Part shown: piece after piece, positions 21,070 through 32,242 of the stretch | Numbering within the stretch: the first letter of the stretch is position 1 | Layout: every line of letters begins with the position of its first letter | Origin: Paraglomus occultum | Lineage: Eukaryota; Glomeromycota; Glomeromycetes; Paraglomerales; Paraglomeraceae | Reading direction: 5' to 3' | Length of the DNA stretch: 41,525 nt | Assembly (NCBI GenBank): GCA_910592205.1 | Contig: CAJVPJ010000134.1 | Span: 1 to 41,525, forward strand | The notes under the pieces: model-generated | What the model was told of the DNA's origin: nothing | Seen by the model: only the letters and a program-made list of their open reading frames with translations | The model's database searches: none | Program-made: the position numbers and the translations under genes

Positions 21070-22644
21070 AACAATAATAATAACAATAACAAGCCTCGCT
21101 TTTTTTGACTGTATTTGATCCTTATATACTACCGAAAACTCTATATTTGCAACCCATTTCACTTACAAGACAGACATATCTGTATAATGAAGTAAGAAGG
21201 TTTGTCGATTATCCTCTTAAAGACATAACTTGCCCCAAACCGCTGCCAGAAGTTAGATTTGGGGGTTATATGCAAAATGGGGTGATTACTATAAAACGGC
21301 CCAATTTCTTTCAAAGATGATTTTCTGATCGAAATATTTACGTACATCTGACTTTTCAAACATGAGCTGAAAGAAACGTCAAATATAAATTTGAGGAAAT
21401 CGGTATAAGTCACGAATATTTGCGTAACTCAATAAAACAACAGGATGAGAAAATTTATGCTTAGGCTCTAAAGTGGCTAAAATGTTATATAGATCGGCAA
21501 GGATTTTAGGGTACAGATTTGAGACTTGTGGTGAACTTCTTTACACTTGAGGTCAGGAAAACGGCATATGATAGATAACATACAAAAATTTTGCACCCCA
21601 AATCACCAACTACCCATTTTCATGGATCAGTCCCCATATATAATACACTGTAGATACGACTATTGTTCCAGCTAGAGAAGAATGCGACTGACTGCTGTGA
21701 ATACTTGATCGTACCACAGCTTTGTCGTACGGCCCTTTGATATCAGCTTTTGCCTGTGTTGAAATGGTAATGCCCTCTCAACCCGTCTGGAAATTCTGTA
21801 ACTATATACAAATAGTAAATATTAAGTAAGAATAAAGAGAGATCCTTTGTATTTGTCTGTTCTAATACATAATAGACTAGAAGACCATAATAAAGGGTTA
21901 ACTAAATGTATTATCTTCGATTACATAGTTTTCGATAAGTCGGGTGTACTCAGACTGTGTAATCAAACGTCGCTAATGCGCATATTTTTATATTTTCAAA
22001 TACGGTAAAGACCAAAGCATTTATTTGTGTCCAGTTAACTATACAAATCCCGCATTCACATACGCAAAACATTAAAGTTGTAGAACATTTTATTTCAACG
22101 CACATTGTATATATGAAGGATCGTATAACGCATCTGATCGACAACGTTTATTCTCACACAAAAATTTCACAACCTAGGCCAATGGCGAAGAAAAAGTTCT
22201 GAAAAATAGTATAACTCTGCTGAATTATTTTCAACTGCTTACAAAACAATTTATTATTATTTAATGTAATATCCAATAAGGCGGATAGACAGCATTGATT
22301 GATTTTATACATTGATTCGTGAGCGGTATATTGATTATCAAGTCGTTCGACAAATTGTGCGTAGAAACAGAAATTATAAGTGATATGTTTCGGGTTATTA
22401 GTTCTCTTAAAAAATTGGCTTGTTTCTTCTTACCTGACGTAAATATTTATTCTGACGACACAGAACTGCTTTCACCATTTACTGTATATAAATGTTGCAA
22501 TTAGTCGTCGCACTGGTGTGGACCAATCAAATTGAATACGCTTACAAATTGTCTCACGTAAAACCGACTTATTATTATCGAAACACATCCAACTAAGGTC
22601 GCTGGAGCTGTTGGCCGACTTGGAGACTTATCGAGAATTACATA
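21070..22644. other. repeat-derived spacer
   Basis: A 71-codon frame at 21105–21320 (PYILPKTLYLQPISLTRQTY in its first half) looks somewhat protein-like but is not recognised. At about 21928 the phrase TTTTCGATAAGTCGGG resembles, in reverse complement, CCGACTTATCGAGA at about 23456, so an older TIR element may span this region with the MITE at 22645 inserted in it. No other gene is seen. Confidence 0.35.
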
Positions 22645-23368
22645 CAGTGAACTCTCCATTCAAGCACCCTCCATTTATGCACACTCTCCATATTCTGCAT
22701 TGCACAGTTTTTTTCGTTTTCCACTATATGAATTCCACTCTCTATTTATGCACACCCGTGATTTTCAGGTGATTTGTACAACAATTTATGTTACATAGTA
22801 ATTTGAAATGGTCAATGTTATGATGATCAGTTTATACAAAGAACAAATCTAAAACGATATTAATATGTGTTACATTAATATTAATATGCGTTGCGGAAAG
22901 TGATCTTTATCGACTTCTAAATGAAACATGATTAGATGTTATCCGTTTTTTGCCGCATCGATAAGGAATAGGGAAATAAACACTGTTAATGTCTTTGTTA
23001 ATAGTAGAAGTTATCTTTGTCATCATGCTTTAATTAACTGAAATCGTTATCTGACTGTAATTATGCCGTGCCGAAACTTATTAAAAATTTAAAAGTCGTC
23101 GTTCGTTCTTTTCTACAACAGCAGAAAGATTCTAAAGAATTATTAAAGCATATTAATGCAATAGATCATTATATCAGTTTAATGTAATGAAACAAACGAC
23201 AATAGATGAGTTTTTTAATCAGCAGTAATATTTGTTTACTATTACGATTCAATAATTTTGTTATAATCACGTGCAACCAATAAAATGCTGACTCTCTATT
23301 CATGCATCCCTCTATTCAAGCACGCTCTGACGCATTCCCGAGGGCGTGCTTGAATGGAGAGTTCACTG
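22645..23368. mobile_element. pogo-like MITE, 724 bp
   Basis: Perfect 23-bp inverted ends beginning CAGTGAACTCTCCATTCAAG, flanked by TA on both sides (22643–22644, 23369–23370). The CAGTG start and TA duplication fit the pogo/Tigger type. Sub-terminal DNA on both sides repeats phrases such as 'ccctccatttatgcacac' and 'ctctctattcatgcatccc'. There is no transposase frame inside, so it is non-autonomous. Confidence 0.85.
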
Positions 23369-24093
23369 TAGGTTGGACGACTTACCGAAAATTTAAATAG
23401 TGAAAAAAGAAAACTTTCGGCCGATTTAACCCAAAACCAACTTCTCGAGAGAGGCCGACTTATCGAGACTGATGTGTAGCTTTAACAATTTAATATAATA
23501 TTAATACTCTAAATAATGTCTCATTTGGTAATGGCTAATATTCTAATTTCCAAATCTGTTAAGTGATGAGCTAGTGAGGTTACCTTTGGTCCAGGTTACA
23601 TGCTAAACTTCTTTGTTGGGTTGTAATCAAATGTAACACGATGGAAAAAGGAAATTATTCTATTTGTATGATTTTACTGTATAACTCATCGCCAAAAACT
23701 TTTATTGCAACGAGGTGTTCACTAAAGCCTGTTTGTGAGCTGGTTTTATCTGTCTACGGCACATACAAAGGAAGAGAATAAAACTTATGACGGAAATTGA
23801 ATATTATACAGTATAACAAAGTTTACGCCTGTAATTGACATTTTGAGTAATTTCATTACCATAGTATTCCCATATTTGAAAAGCAAAACAATGCTTTTCT
23901 ATTTTTAATTCAATTCAAAGTGATTGGAGTAGAATAATTTTCCTCCCTCAATTAAGGAAAATAAAAATAATTACTGCGGTTTATCATAAAGTTTAAATAT
24001 GTGACAGTCGAACCGGGCTGAGGAGATCCGGTTTTTTTGTCCTGGTTTTTTTCCTTGCCAGTTTATACACACAATCATATTTATACTACCATA
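23369..24093. other. spacer upstream of cysteine-rich protein gene
   Basis: Left part holds eroded repeat sequence (CCGACTTATCGAGACTG near 23456). The right part should contain the promoter of the next gene; no specific element is recognised. Confidence 0.35.
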
Positions 24094-24783
24094 ATGAAAA
24101 ACCTACTGTTAACATTAATTCTTATAACGTTATGTAATTTTACTTTCGCTAAAACATCCTTAAAACGGGGAGACGGATTAATTTATGCATTACACGGTGG
24201 AGCAATGTTATCATCCAATTCATCTTTGGTAGAAAGGGATACTTGCACTCCCGGATATTACCCATGCCCAAATGGCGGTTGTTGCGACAGTCAATGCTCC
24301 ATGAGTTGCAATGCTTTTTTCTGTTGTCAGCCAGGATACCAATGTTGTCCAAACTCCATTTTTTGTTGTCCGACAGGCCTAGTTTGCGATGGTTTGTATT
24401 GTATCGAACCAGGGGGCTCGTCGACAACTCCAACTCCAACTCCAACTCCAACTCCAACTCCAACTCCAACTCCGACTCCAACTTCAACTCCAATATCAAT
24501 ATCAATACCATCAATCTCAATATCAATACCGTCAATATCAATACCGTCAATATCAATACCCTCAATATCAATACCGTCAATATCAATACCGTCAATATCA
24601 ATACCGTCAATATCATATTCAATACCATCAGTGGCAACACCAACACCAAAACCATCAACAACAAAATCAGCTCCAACGGTATTTGGTTCTGTCTCCACTA
24701 CTTTATCATTGTCATATCTGCCCGTAATCTTATCTATGACTCTAAGTTTTGTGTTTTTAGTTTTTGAATTGGTCAGAAAATAA
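24094..24783 (+). CDS. secreted/anchored cysteine-rich protein with TP and SIPSI repeats
   Basis: Intronless, 229 residues. Start chosen at ATG 24094 because the next residues form a clean signal peptide (MKNLLLTLILITLCNFTFA). Residues about 50–107 hold 14 cysteines, several as CC pairs (NGGCCDSQCSMSC, FFCCQPGYQCC, FCCPTGLVC), a granulin/WAP-like disulfide-rich pattern. Then comes a threonine–proline run of nine or more TP units encoded by the hexamer ACTCCA, then repeated SIPSI units encoded by a 15-bp repeat (ATATCAATACCGTCA with variants). The C-terminus is a hydrophobic helix (LPVILSMTLSFVFLVFELV) followed by RK, so it is either membrane-anchored or a GPI signal. A cell-surface or secreted effector-like role is a guess. 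Long frames on other strands here are by-products of the repeats. Confidence 0.8.
   Translation: MKNLLLTLILITLCNFTFAKTSLKRGDGLIYALHGGAMLSSNSSLVERDTCTPGYYPCPNGGCCDSQCSMSCNAFFCCQPGYQCCPNSIFCCPTGLVCDGLYCIEPGGSSTTPTPTPTPTPTPTPTPTPTSTPISISIPSISISIPSISIPSISIPSISIPSISIPSISIPSISYSIPSVATPTPKPSTTKSAPTVFGSVSTTLSLSYLPVILSMTLSFVFLVFELVRK
24422..24620 (+). repeat. coding minisatellites (ACTCCA)n and 15-bp ISIPS unit
   Basis: First a hexamer array encoding TP, then a 15-bp array encoding ISIPS, both kept strictly in frame. Array length would be expected to vary among strains through replication slippage, always in steps that keep the frame. Confidence 0.85.
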
Positions 24784-25972
24784 CTCAATAGAGAGTCAAT
24801 CTTTTATTCAAATTTTACTAAACAAGGTAAAATGGAATATTGTAATGGCAGCTTTAAAGTTTTATTTAAGCAATTACGTACTGGTTTTGCCATATGGGTT
24901 ACCCCCACAATTTAGGAGACTATCATAAAATAGTATCTTTTTTAACACGGTCGTTTGTCCATCAGCTGATCAAAATTGCCACATTTCATTGGCTACATTC
25001 CCAATATGGTAGTAAATTTAGTTAGCATCATCACTATTCACTATTCAATATTCAAAATCAATTTCAATTAAAATTAATGGACGGTCGTTTGTATACGTTC
25101 CGTTCCGTAAAATTTCAGCACCCAAAATGGTCAACAAAATGCTCAATGACAATCGGCCGTCTGGTGATCAATTTCTACCAATACTCAAATAATCTAATAA
25201 CAAAGGTCTGCTGTTGCAAAAAAAAAAAATTTCCAATAAACCGGAAATTGATCTAATGCGGTGATCAATTTCTACTCTACTAACATTTAAATAGTGTAAT
25301 ACGAAGGGAAATTGATTACTCAGCACTGAAGTGTGGCGATCCATTTAGATTAATGTGGCTACCATCATCACAATAGACGGTTGTGTACCAATTAATCAAG
25401 ACTAACATTGAATAGTTCGACGTCAGTTATCGAGTAAATTAATTAACTATAATTAATCACATATTCTAACGTTAAATTCAAAATGCTTTTATCGCAGCAA
25501 AATCTATTACTAAAGCGGATGTGGCTACCAGCTAATGTTTTCGTCAATTATGATTAATCACATCACTAACCAAATGTTTTACCCAAAGCAGATGTGCCTA
25601 CCAGTTCGACGATCTAACTTTGAATAGTCGACAAGCGAATAACGAATCCACTACTATTGACTAACCACTTAACCAAAGTCTTTACCGCAGTAATTTATTT
25701 ATTGACTATCAAACATATTTTCATTGACAAGAAACTACACCAACGGAACAATCGCGCTTATCCAAAGACCAGTGTCTAAACGTTTGCGCCGAAAATAGGC
25801 TGATTGTGTATCAAGCATACTAACGTTAATACTCATTGTAAACGTGCTCTATGCGGTACATTGTTGTAATTTGATCATCTCAGCCGAGAGCCTAAATTGA
25901 TTGTTCCAGAAAATTTATTATCCATAAAATTTGTGAGCCTAATACACTAAAGTATCGTCTCCATCGTATATA
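24784..25972. other. repeat-rich spacer with degenerate direct repeats
   Basis: Phrases recur at irregular spacing: 'gtgatcaatttctac' (about 25166 and 25262), 'gatgtggctaccag'-like (about 25518 and 25589), and 'gattaatcaca' with 'ctaac' nearby (about 25450 and 25550). This looks like a decayed tandem or composite repeat. No gene is seen. Confidence 0.45.
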
Positions 25973-26125
25973 TATGTTGTGTCTGAGTTCAGGACCTGTC
26001 TCAGTTTAGAACCCAGTCACTCAGTCCAGAACTCAGTTGTCTTAGTTCAGAACCCAGATAATCAGTCCAGAACTCAGTTGTCTCAGTCCAGAACCGAGAC
26101 AGGTCCCCAACTGAGGTACAACATA
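25973..26125. mobile_element. small MITE-like element with internal direct repeats, 153 bp
   Basis: Ends are imperfect inverted copies: TATGTTGTGTCTGAGTTCAG at left and, in reverse complement, TATGTTGTACCTCAGTTGGG at right, continuing with GGACCTGTCTC in both. The middle is made of about 37-bp direct repeats around CAGTCCAGAACTCAGTTGTC. Confidence 0.65.
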
Positions 26126-26860
26126 CGTACCCTTGTATTACTAGACTTTTACTTATAAACTCCAGTGGAACAGAGGTTCACTGTAATTCCCTTTCGATTC
26201 TGTAGTATAATAATTGTTGTTGTTTTATCGTTGGTGCTCTTATTTGGATACGAGTATGTGGTAGTATTATCGCATAGGGAGTGAAGAAGCGCGCACGTTA
26301 AATAATTGAATTAGTTTATTTGTAGTTTTAGATTCACCGGAATAAGGACGGCGAGTTGAAGTTAAATTAAACGTCTCCCTGTTGGCGAACACGCCTACGC
26401 GAAAGATTATCGCCCTACCACAACCCAGACTGCCGACCGCAACAGTTTAAAAAAAAGATGTATATACAATGATAGTAACGACTTGAAGAAATAAAAGAGT
26501 TTTGTAGCATAATTTGTAAAAATACAGGTACATTGTCATTACTTTTCAAGCATAGCACGTACCAATTCAAACAATCACATCAGAAAAGGGTCAAAGCAAA
26601 ATCTGGAAGCAAGCGTTCATTGAGTGGCATTAATCATCAGTATTGAGCTGGAGTCAGACTTTTCATTTAGCGAGTGGCCACCGAAATCTGTGACTTACAT
26701 GAGGAAAAAGACGCTGCCGCCTCTTTGCTCGAGAAAAAATCCAGAAAAACAATTGTCAAAGCTGTAAAAGAATGGGTTGATAAAAAAAAAGTGAAGATGC
26801 TAATAGCATAGATTATATTGGACCGACCATAGTCATCAATGGCTTTGGGTTCTGAATATA
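26126..26860. other. spacer, no gene seen
   Basis: A 66-codon minus-strand frame at 26667–26867 is serine/phenylalanine-rich with no motif. Nothing else is supported. Confidence 0.4.
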
Positions 26861-26861
26861 C

Positions 26862-27545
26862 ACTCACCCGAAATAAGTAACGGACACCCCCTTAATTTTA
26901 ATTTGCAGAATACACTACATAATAATTTATTCCAACTTTGTTGAGTAACTTTATTATATGTTGAACATTTTGGTTGGCCAGCCGTTATTGGCGATACATG
27001 CTTCAATTCTTCTTGGCATGCTTTTAAATAAATTCATACATACAGATTCCGGAATTTTGGCCCACTCCTCCAGTAAGCACTGTAATATTTTTTGGAACGC
27101 TTTCGAAGCCGACGTTCCAATTCTGATCGATTTTTTTTACTGACTATTCTTTTCTTTCAAGACACCAATTGAGTCGATTGGCCTGTTGTTGTGATGAAAG
27201 AAGAGGTTTTATTGCCAGAATACGTAAACTGAATCCAATTTATGCAGCCATTTTGCTAAGGTACGATCAAAAATTTGAATATCAGTTATTTTTCGTTAAT
27301 TATATGAATCGGTTACTTTCTGTTCCTTTGAACAATCTGTTTTAATTCTTGTTGGGCTTTGTGATCCAAAGATCTGGGACAACCACTTCTTGACACCGTT
27401 TGCATGCTTTTTCCATTGTGATGGTTATGAATCGTTTGTGTAATTGCCTGATTGTCCGGCTTCGAATGCTTCAATCCAGCGGTCAATAGTACGTTTGGAT
27501 AGCGCTTTAGTCCCTTCAGCAATGACTAACTCTTTGTAAATGCTG
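26862..27545 (-). pseudogene. Tc1/mariner transposase relic
   Basis: Read on the minus strand from about 27520: LSKRTIDRWIEAFEAGQSGN (first helix-turn-helix), then in another frame SRSGCPRSLDHKAQQELKQI (linker and second HTH start), then FSLRILAIKPLLSSQQQANR (the segment before the DDE core). It ends near 26960 with LEEWAKIPESVCMNLFKSMP and RRIEACIANNGWPTK, the conserved C-terminus. The pieces lie in different frames with stops between them, and most of the DDE catalytic part is gone. The left end (about 26870–26895) reads 'cgaaataagtaacggacacc', a likely terminal repeat, but its partner on the right is not visible. Confidence 0.75.
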
Positions 27546-28672
27546 TCCATTCTTTTACCGTTTTTCTAACACACTCAGATATAATTATCGTCGATTTCGC
27601 GCGTAAAATTTTTCATTGTTTTCAGTGGGACAAATTTCAAAAATTCTTTCCCGATAACCATCAAATCAGTGGTTGCTGAGATATGTGCCACCAGGTGTTA
27701 GTTGGTCAGAAGGCATACATAAACTCGTCTTAAGACAAACTCGGGGAGGCAAAGAGAAGAGTTAGAATGCTGTTGTTGCATGCATTTGATTATTCCAGAT
27801 CCCTTTTGCACTTTTACTTTTCACCTCGCTTTTAATTTGACACAAAATTTTGTACTACAGGAATTCAAGAAGGCTAGGTGGTGTTGCACTTTCTCTTTTA
27901 TATTCATACATCAAGGCTCCGTATTCTGGTAAAAGAGCTAGGTTTCATTATTATAACTGGTGACAAGCTTGGTGACGAGCAGGAAAGTGTTGATATACTG
28001 CATGAAACTGTATGCCGGAGATGACCGACCACGAACAGCTTGCTCGAATATTACTAGACTATTACAAGTGAGTCTCGATATAACGACACGCTCGGTTCCG
28101 GCCCAAACGGTCACTATATCGCGAATACAAATTTATAAACAATGCTCAACCAATTTTGGTGTTAGTATCATAGTAATAGTAAAGAAAAAACAAACCACAA
28201 TTTATTGGGTAAATTCGATACATTGACAGCTGCTAAAACTTATGCATCGTTATGAGGATTAAAAAAAGCTACCAATCTTTGATTTTATATCTTCCACTGC
28301 GTGTAGACATCTTTCCAAGTTAACGGTTAACTCGTTTAGAAAGAATTTTTGTTGTTGAATTTAAGCCTTAATCTCTTGCCTATAGTAACATCGGCGATTG
28401 TGGTCTACCTTTTTAATCTCATTAAGAATTAATCTTATCGTTATGCTTTAACGTTAATAAGTAAACGAAAATGGAAATGTTAACAAAACAGCAAATTTGC
28501 TAATTTAGTCTTTTCAAAACTGTATCAGTTATGTCACAATCCTTATTATGTTGCACAATGTCAAAGCCCCGTTCCAATCTCGGGTCCCTAATTTTCGTTC
28601 AGAACTGCTTGTCACTCGTCTACAACTTTCTATCTGCAAACTCGTTGTCGCTTGGATATACACAGATCCAAA
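27546..28672. other. spacer with pogo-like scrap, upstream of biotin ligase
   Basis: At about 28070–28125, 'ctcgatataacgacacgctc' and 'cggtcactatatcgcgaata' resemble the sub-terminal DNA of the pogo-like element at 2756, so this is probably a truncated relative. The right part should carry the biotin ligase promoter. No gene is seen. Confidence 0.35.
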
Positions 28673-31217
28673 ATGAATGTTCTCCTCTATACGTCGACCG
28701 CTTCTCATTTGACGTCTCAAATATTAGCCCGACTTAAACTGTTCCTTCGGTCGCATTATGACATAATTCTTGTTGATTCTAACGCGCTTCGTACAGAGCC
28801 CTGGTCGTCTTCCACAAGATTACTGATAATGCCTGATGGCGATTGCATAGCTTATCGGCAATCAATGCGATCACCTGTTATTAAAAAAATACAAGAGTAT
28901 GTCGCTGGTGGGGGGAACTATGTTGGAATCGGTGCAGGCGCCATGTATGCTACCAAGGGAACATTCGAAGAGGAGGGAATTAGTGACGAAAATGCGTCGG
29001 AATTTGGTGCAGAAGTCGGGAGGGAAGAGAAAGGGCTAGCTTTTCTTGATGGAGAATTTAAGTTATGGGAAAATAAATCCAACAAGAAGGAAGAGGAGGA
29101 ACAAAGCCGAGACGGAAAAATCGTGTTAGAATTGAATAAAGAAGTATTGGGAAAGTATTATCCTAACATGCCGCATGAAATAATCATCAATAATGAAGAG
29201 ACAATGAATCCCACAACGCCCCCCAACAGAGGCTATTTTCATTTGAAAGACTCGCGAAAAGTGATAGTCCTTGCGCGATATAAACGAACAGCTCACCCAG
29301 CAATAATCTATAGTTCAATTGGACAAGGCACAGTCATCCTTCTTGGTATTAACATCCTTACTCCATCATATTGTGACTCAATGACGTCTCCATCTGATAC
29401 GTCATCGATATCACACCTCCTCTGTTCTCTTTTCAAACTCCAGTCCTTAAATGTTTCTCCAACTGAAAGTCATGTTCCGCGCCTATCTCCACTCTTCCTA
29501 ACCTCATTTCGGTCTTCACTTACCGAGCGCCTCTTACGGAACATCAAGCCTATTACGTCTGATAACGGCATGCTTAAAATGACGAACAACACATTCCGTC
29601 TAGTGAAAGATCTCGCTGAATCCGGAGAACTGCTCAGACGATATGATAGGGGCGAATTGGATATAATGGAGGATGGAGAGATACCAGTGTTGGTGTATCA
29701 TGATGATCCTCCGGGAATGGAGACTACCAAGACGTTTGACATTGGAGCATTTTTCGAATGGTTGAGAAAAGAAAGGCAGAAGGAAGAGTTAGGTCGGAGG
29801 AGAGAAATGGAGTTTGGGTCGAGCATCTTGTTCGGTGATAGCATTACGAGCACTCAAACTATTTTGGATAAGTAAGTAAGTGATTTCATAATAGAAATGC
29901 TGATCCGGTTATTTATTATATCTTTTAATCACGTACGGATATGTATTTGTTATTTGTCATTGTCTTTTTTGACCATCCGTCTTTTCTATCCAAGCAACTT
30001 CTCCCTAATTCAGCACCTACCAACTGGTTTTGTTGTTACAGCCACAACACAAATTCGAGGACGGGGACGAGGACGGAATTCTTGGATATCTCCGCCGGGA
30101 TGTTTACAGTTTTCCTTGGTGTTACGTCATCCAGTTAATATATACTTGACATCCGTAGTGTTCGTGCAGTATTTGTTGGGATTGGCAGTGGTTGAGGGCA
30201 TTCGTGATAAGGAAGGATATGAGGTTAGTTTAATAGTTCATATATTGTGTATACCGCTTTGGCTTGCTGTATTTTCTGGACAGTTCATGGAGTAGTTGCA
30301 TTTGAAGGTTTTAGAAAGCGAATGAGGTGGAATTAAACTCAAGAAAAAGGGGGGGGAAGGGATTCCTCATTCAAAGAGATGGAGTCAACTTTCGCCAACT
30401 GTTGGAATTAATTTCCACAATTAAGCTCGTGAGCTAATTAATTAATTTGCTATGCTATTTTCAGAACATTCCACTGAAGTTAAAGTGGCCAAATGATATA
30501 TATGCCGAAGTCTCAACTCGTGATGGGACATCCAAAGAATACGTGAAGATTGGTGGCATATTGGTAAACTCGCATTTTGTGCGAGATGAGTTTTTGTTAA
30601 TCGCAGGTACAATTTGCATTGTCTCCAAGTCTTCAATTTGGAATTAGTCACACCTAATTGCTCGATGGATATATGTTTTCCTAGGTTGTGGAGTAAACAC
30701 AAACAATGTTGCCCCAACGACAGCAATCAATCAGATAATCGCGTCGTACAATGCATTACATAACACAGAGTTGTCAGGATTCACGCAGGAAGGGCTTCTT
30801 GCCGTAATTCTCACAAAGTTTGAGTTATTTTATTTGGAATTTGTTAATAATAAGCGCGGATTTGGTGCATTCCTTGACCTATATTATAAAAGATGGTTGC
30901 ATTCGTAAGTGATGTTCCAACTACCTGACGATCAATAATAATTAGATTTTTGGATGATAATCCCGATGGATGATTACTAATTGTTATTGTCTTTCTCGTG
31001 TTAAAAAAACTTATTTCTTATTCCTAGTGACCAAATAGTGACCGTCGAGTCGTTGAACAAGCGGGCGAGGATTGTCGGCATAACAACTGATTTTGGCTTT
31101 TTGAAGGCGGTCGTCGTCGATGAGAATGCGAATGACACTCACGAGATAATTACGTTACAGCCGGATGGCAATAGCTTTGATATGATGAAAGGAATGATTA
31201 CACGTAAAGTAAATTAA
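28673..31217 (+). CDS. BPL1: biotin–protein ligase (holocarboxylase synthetase)
   Basis: Exons 28673–29871, 29995–30223, 30465–30606, 30685–30904, 31028–31217 give 659 residues. ATG 28673 is the first in-frame ATG. Residues 1 to about 260 form the BPL_N, glutamine-amidotransferase-like domain (LLIMPDGDCIAYRQS; GGGNYVGIGAGAMYAT). At the position of the catalytic Cys of amidotransferases the motif reads GIGAGA, so this domain looks non-catalytic. The catalytic ligase half has the biotinyl-AMP loop GRGRGRNSWISPPG, then LKWPNDIY and KIGGILVNS, and GCGVNTNN. The C-terminal cap is VTVESLNKRARIVGITTDFG. The enzyme attaches biotin to acetyl-CoA and pyruvate carboxylases. All phases agree. Confidence 0.95.
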
Positions 31218-31712
31218 ATATTGGCCACGTTCTTTATCGACGTAAAAGGCAACCCCGTATTTGTAAATCATTAAAGTTTGTTTATCGTCTGATGATATAA
31301 TTATCCTGTTGGCTGAGAGGCACAGTTCCGTTTTTATGTTGTGAGACACTATACGTTTAGCTATCGTAACGCCAAACACGCTCACCCTCGAGGAGATGCC
31401 CTGTAATAGAAGTAAGTATAAAATTACAAATGAATTAGGGTTGGTCAGAACGTTCTCAGAGTCGTTGCAGTCGTACAATGTGTCTATGAGAAATGTTATA
31501 CAGCAAGTTTTGTGTAGTAAATTATAATCATAACTTATATCAAGATTGTTTGACATTATGTTAAAGTTGGGAGATAGTAAGCCAATTGAATAGGCAGAAA
31601 TGTTAAACACAACACAAATTATAGCGAATCTGAGTTGCGTCTTGGCGAAAAGAAAGCAATAGATGAGATATACCAACAATGGGAAGCATTGACGAAATTG
31701 AATATGGCACAA
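31155..31712 (-). CDS. doubtful 185-codon antisense frame
   Basis: An uninterrupted minus-strand frame, overlapping the last 63 bp of the biotin ligase gene tail-to-tail. The first 60 residues are hydrophobic (LLVYLIYCFLFA); the last 80 are mixed and more protein-like (VSVFGVTIAKRIVSH; IIISSDDKQTLMIYKYGVAF). A splice acceptor just before GISSRV could start a real terminal exon. No family is recognised. Frames this long are uncommon in DNA this AT-rich, but one per window by chance is possible. Confidence 0.25.
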   Translation of the reverse strand: MCHIQFRQCFPLLVYLIYCFLFAKTQLRFAIICVVFNISAYSIGLLSPNFNIMSNNLDISYDYNLLHKTCCITFLIDTLYDCNDSENVLTNPNSFVILYLLLLQGISSRVSVFGVTIAKRIVSHNIKTELCLSANRIIISSDDKQTLMIYKYGVAFYVDKERGQYLIYFTCNHSFHHIKAIAIRL

Positions 31713-32242
31713 CAGTTTTATTAGAAGCGCAGAAAATATTTTTAATAAACAATAACAAGTTGCTGCCTGTAATGGTAATAATCATATGATAGATATATTA
31801 ATATGTTGTTCGTAATCCGTAACTTTGTTTGGTCCAATGTAAGGCAAAATTAGCTGGCAATAAACATACTGTTAAGCAGAATCTTGCTTGTGGTACTATT
31901 CCAATTTACATTACATTTTTCGATCTGCTTCGGACGTTTCCTATATACAGCACATATAAATAAAAGCTGAGCATTTATTTTTTCAATCTCTGTTTCTTTT
32001 TGCACTGCACATTTCTACGCTTTTCCACCTCTCAAATAGACTTTTTTTTATTATTCTATACGGGAAAGGACAATACATACATACATATATATGCAAGACA
32101 CATTTAGCGAGGTCAGAAAATAAACTGTAGTTTCGCACACACATATAACGTCTATTTGCTGGAATTACCATTCAACGTTCATTCATTCATAAAGCATTGA
32201 ACATATATTTAATATACTCCACTGTCTTCCTATTAGACTAGG
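31713..32242. other. spacer upstream of TPR gene
   Basis: No gene firmly seen. A short plus-strand ATG frame near 31680 (MGSIDEIEYGTTVLLEAQKI) looks protein-like but stops after about 40 codons. The pyrimidine- and 'cat'-rich stretch just before 32243 is probably the TPR gene's promoter/leader. Confidence 0.35.

Noticed and set aside
24149-24788. Four other long frames (112–175 codons) on both strands over the cysteine-rich gene
   Set aside because: They are by-products of the hexamer and 15-bp repeats, which are open in all frames. Only the frame with a signal peptide and cysteine pattern is credible.
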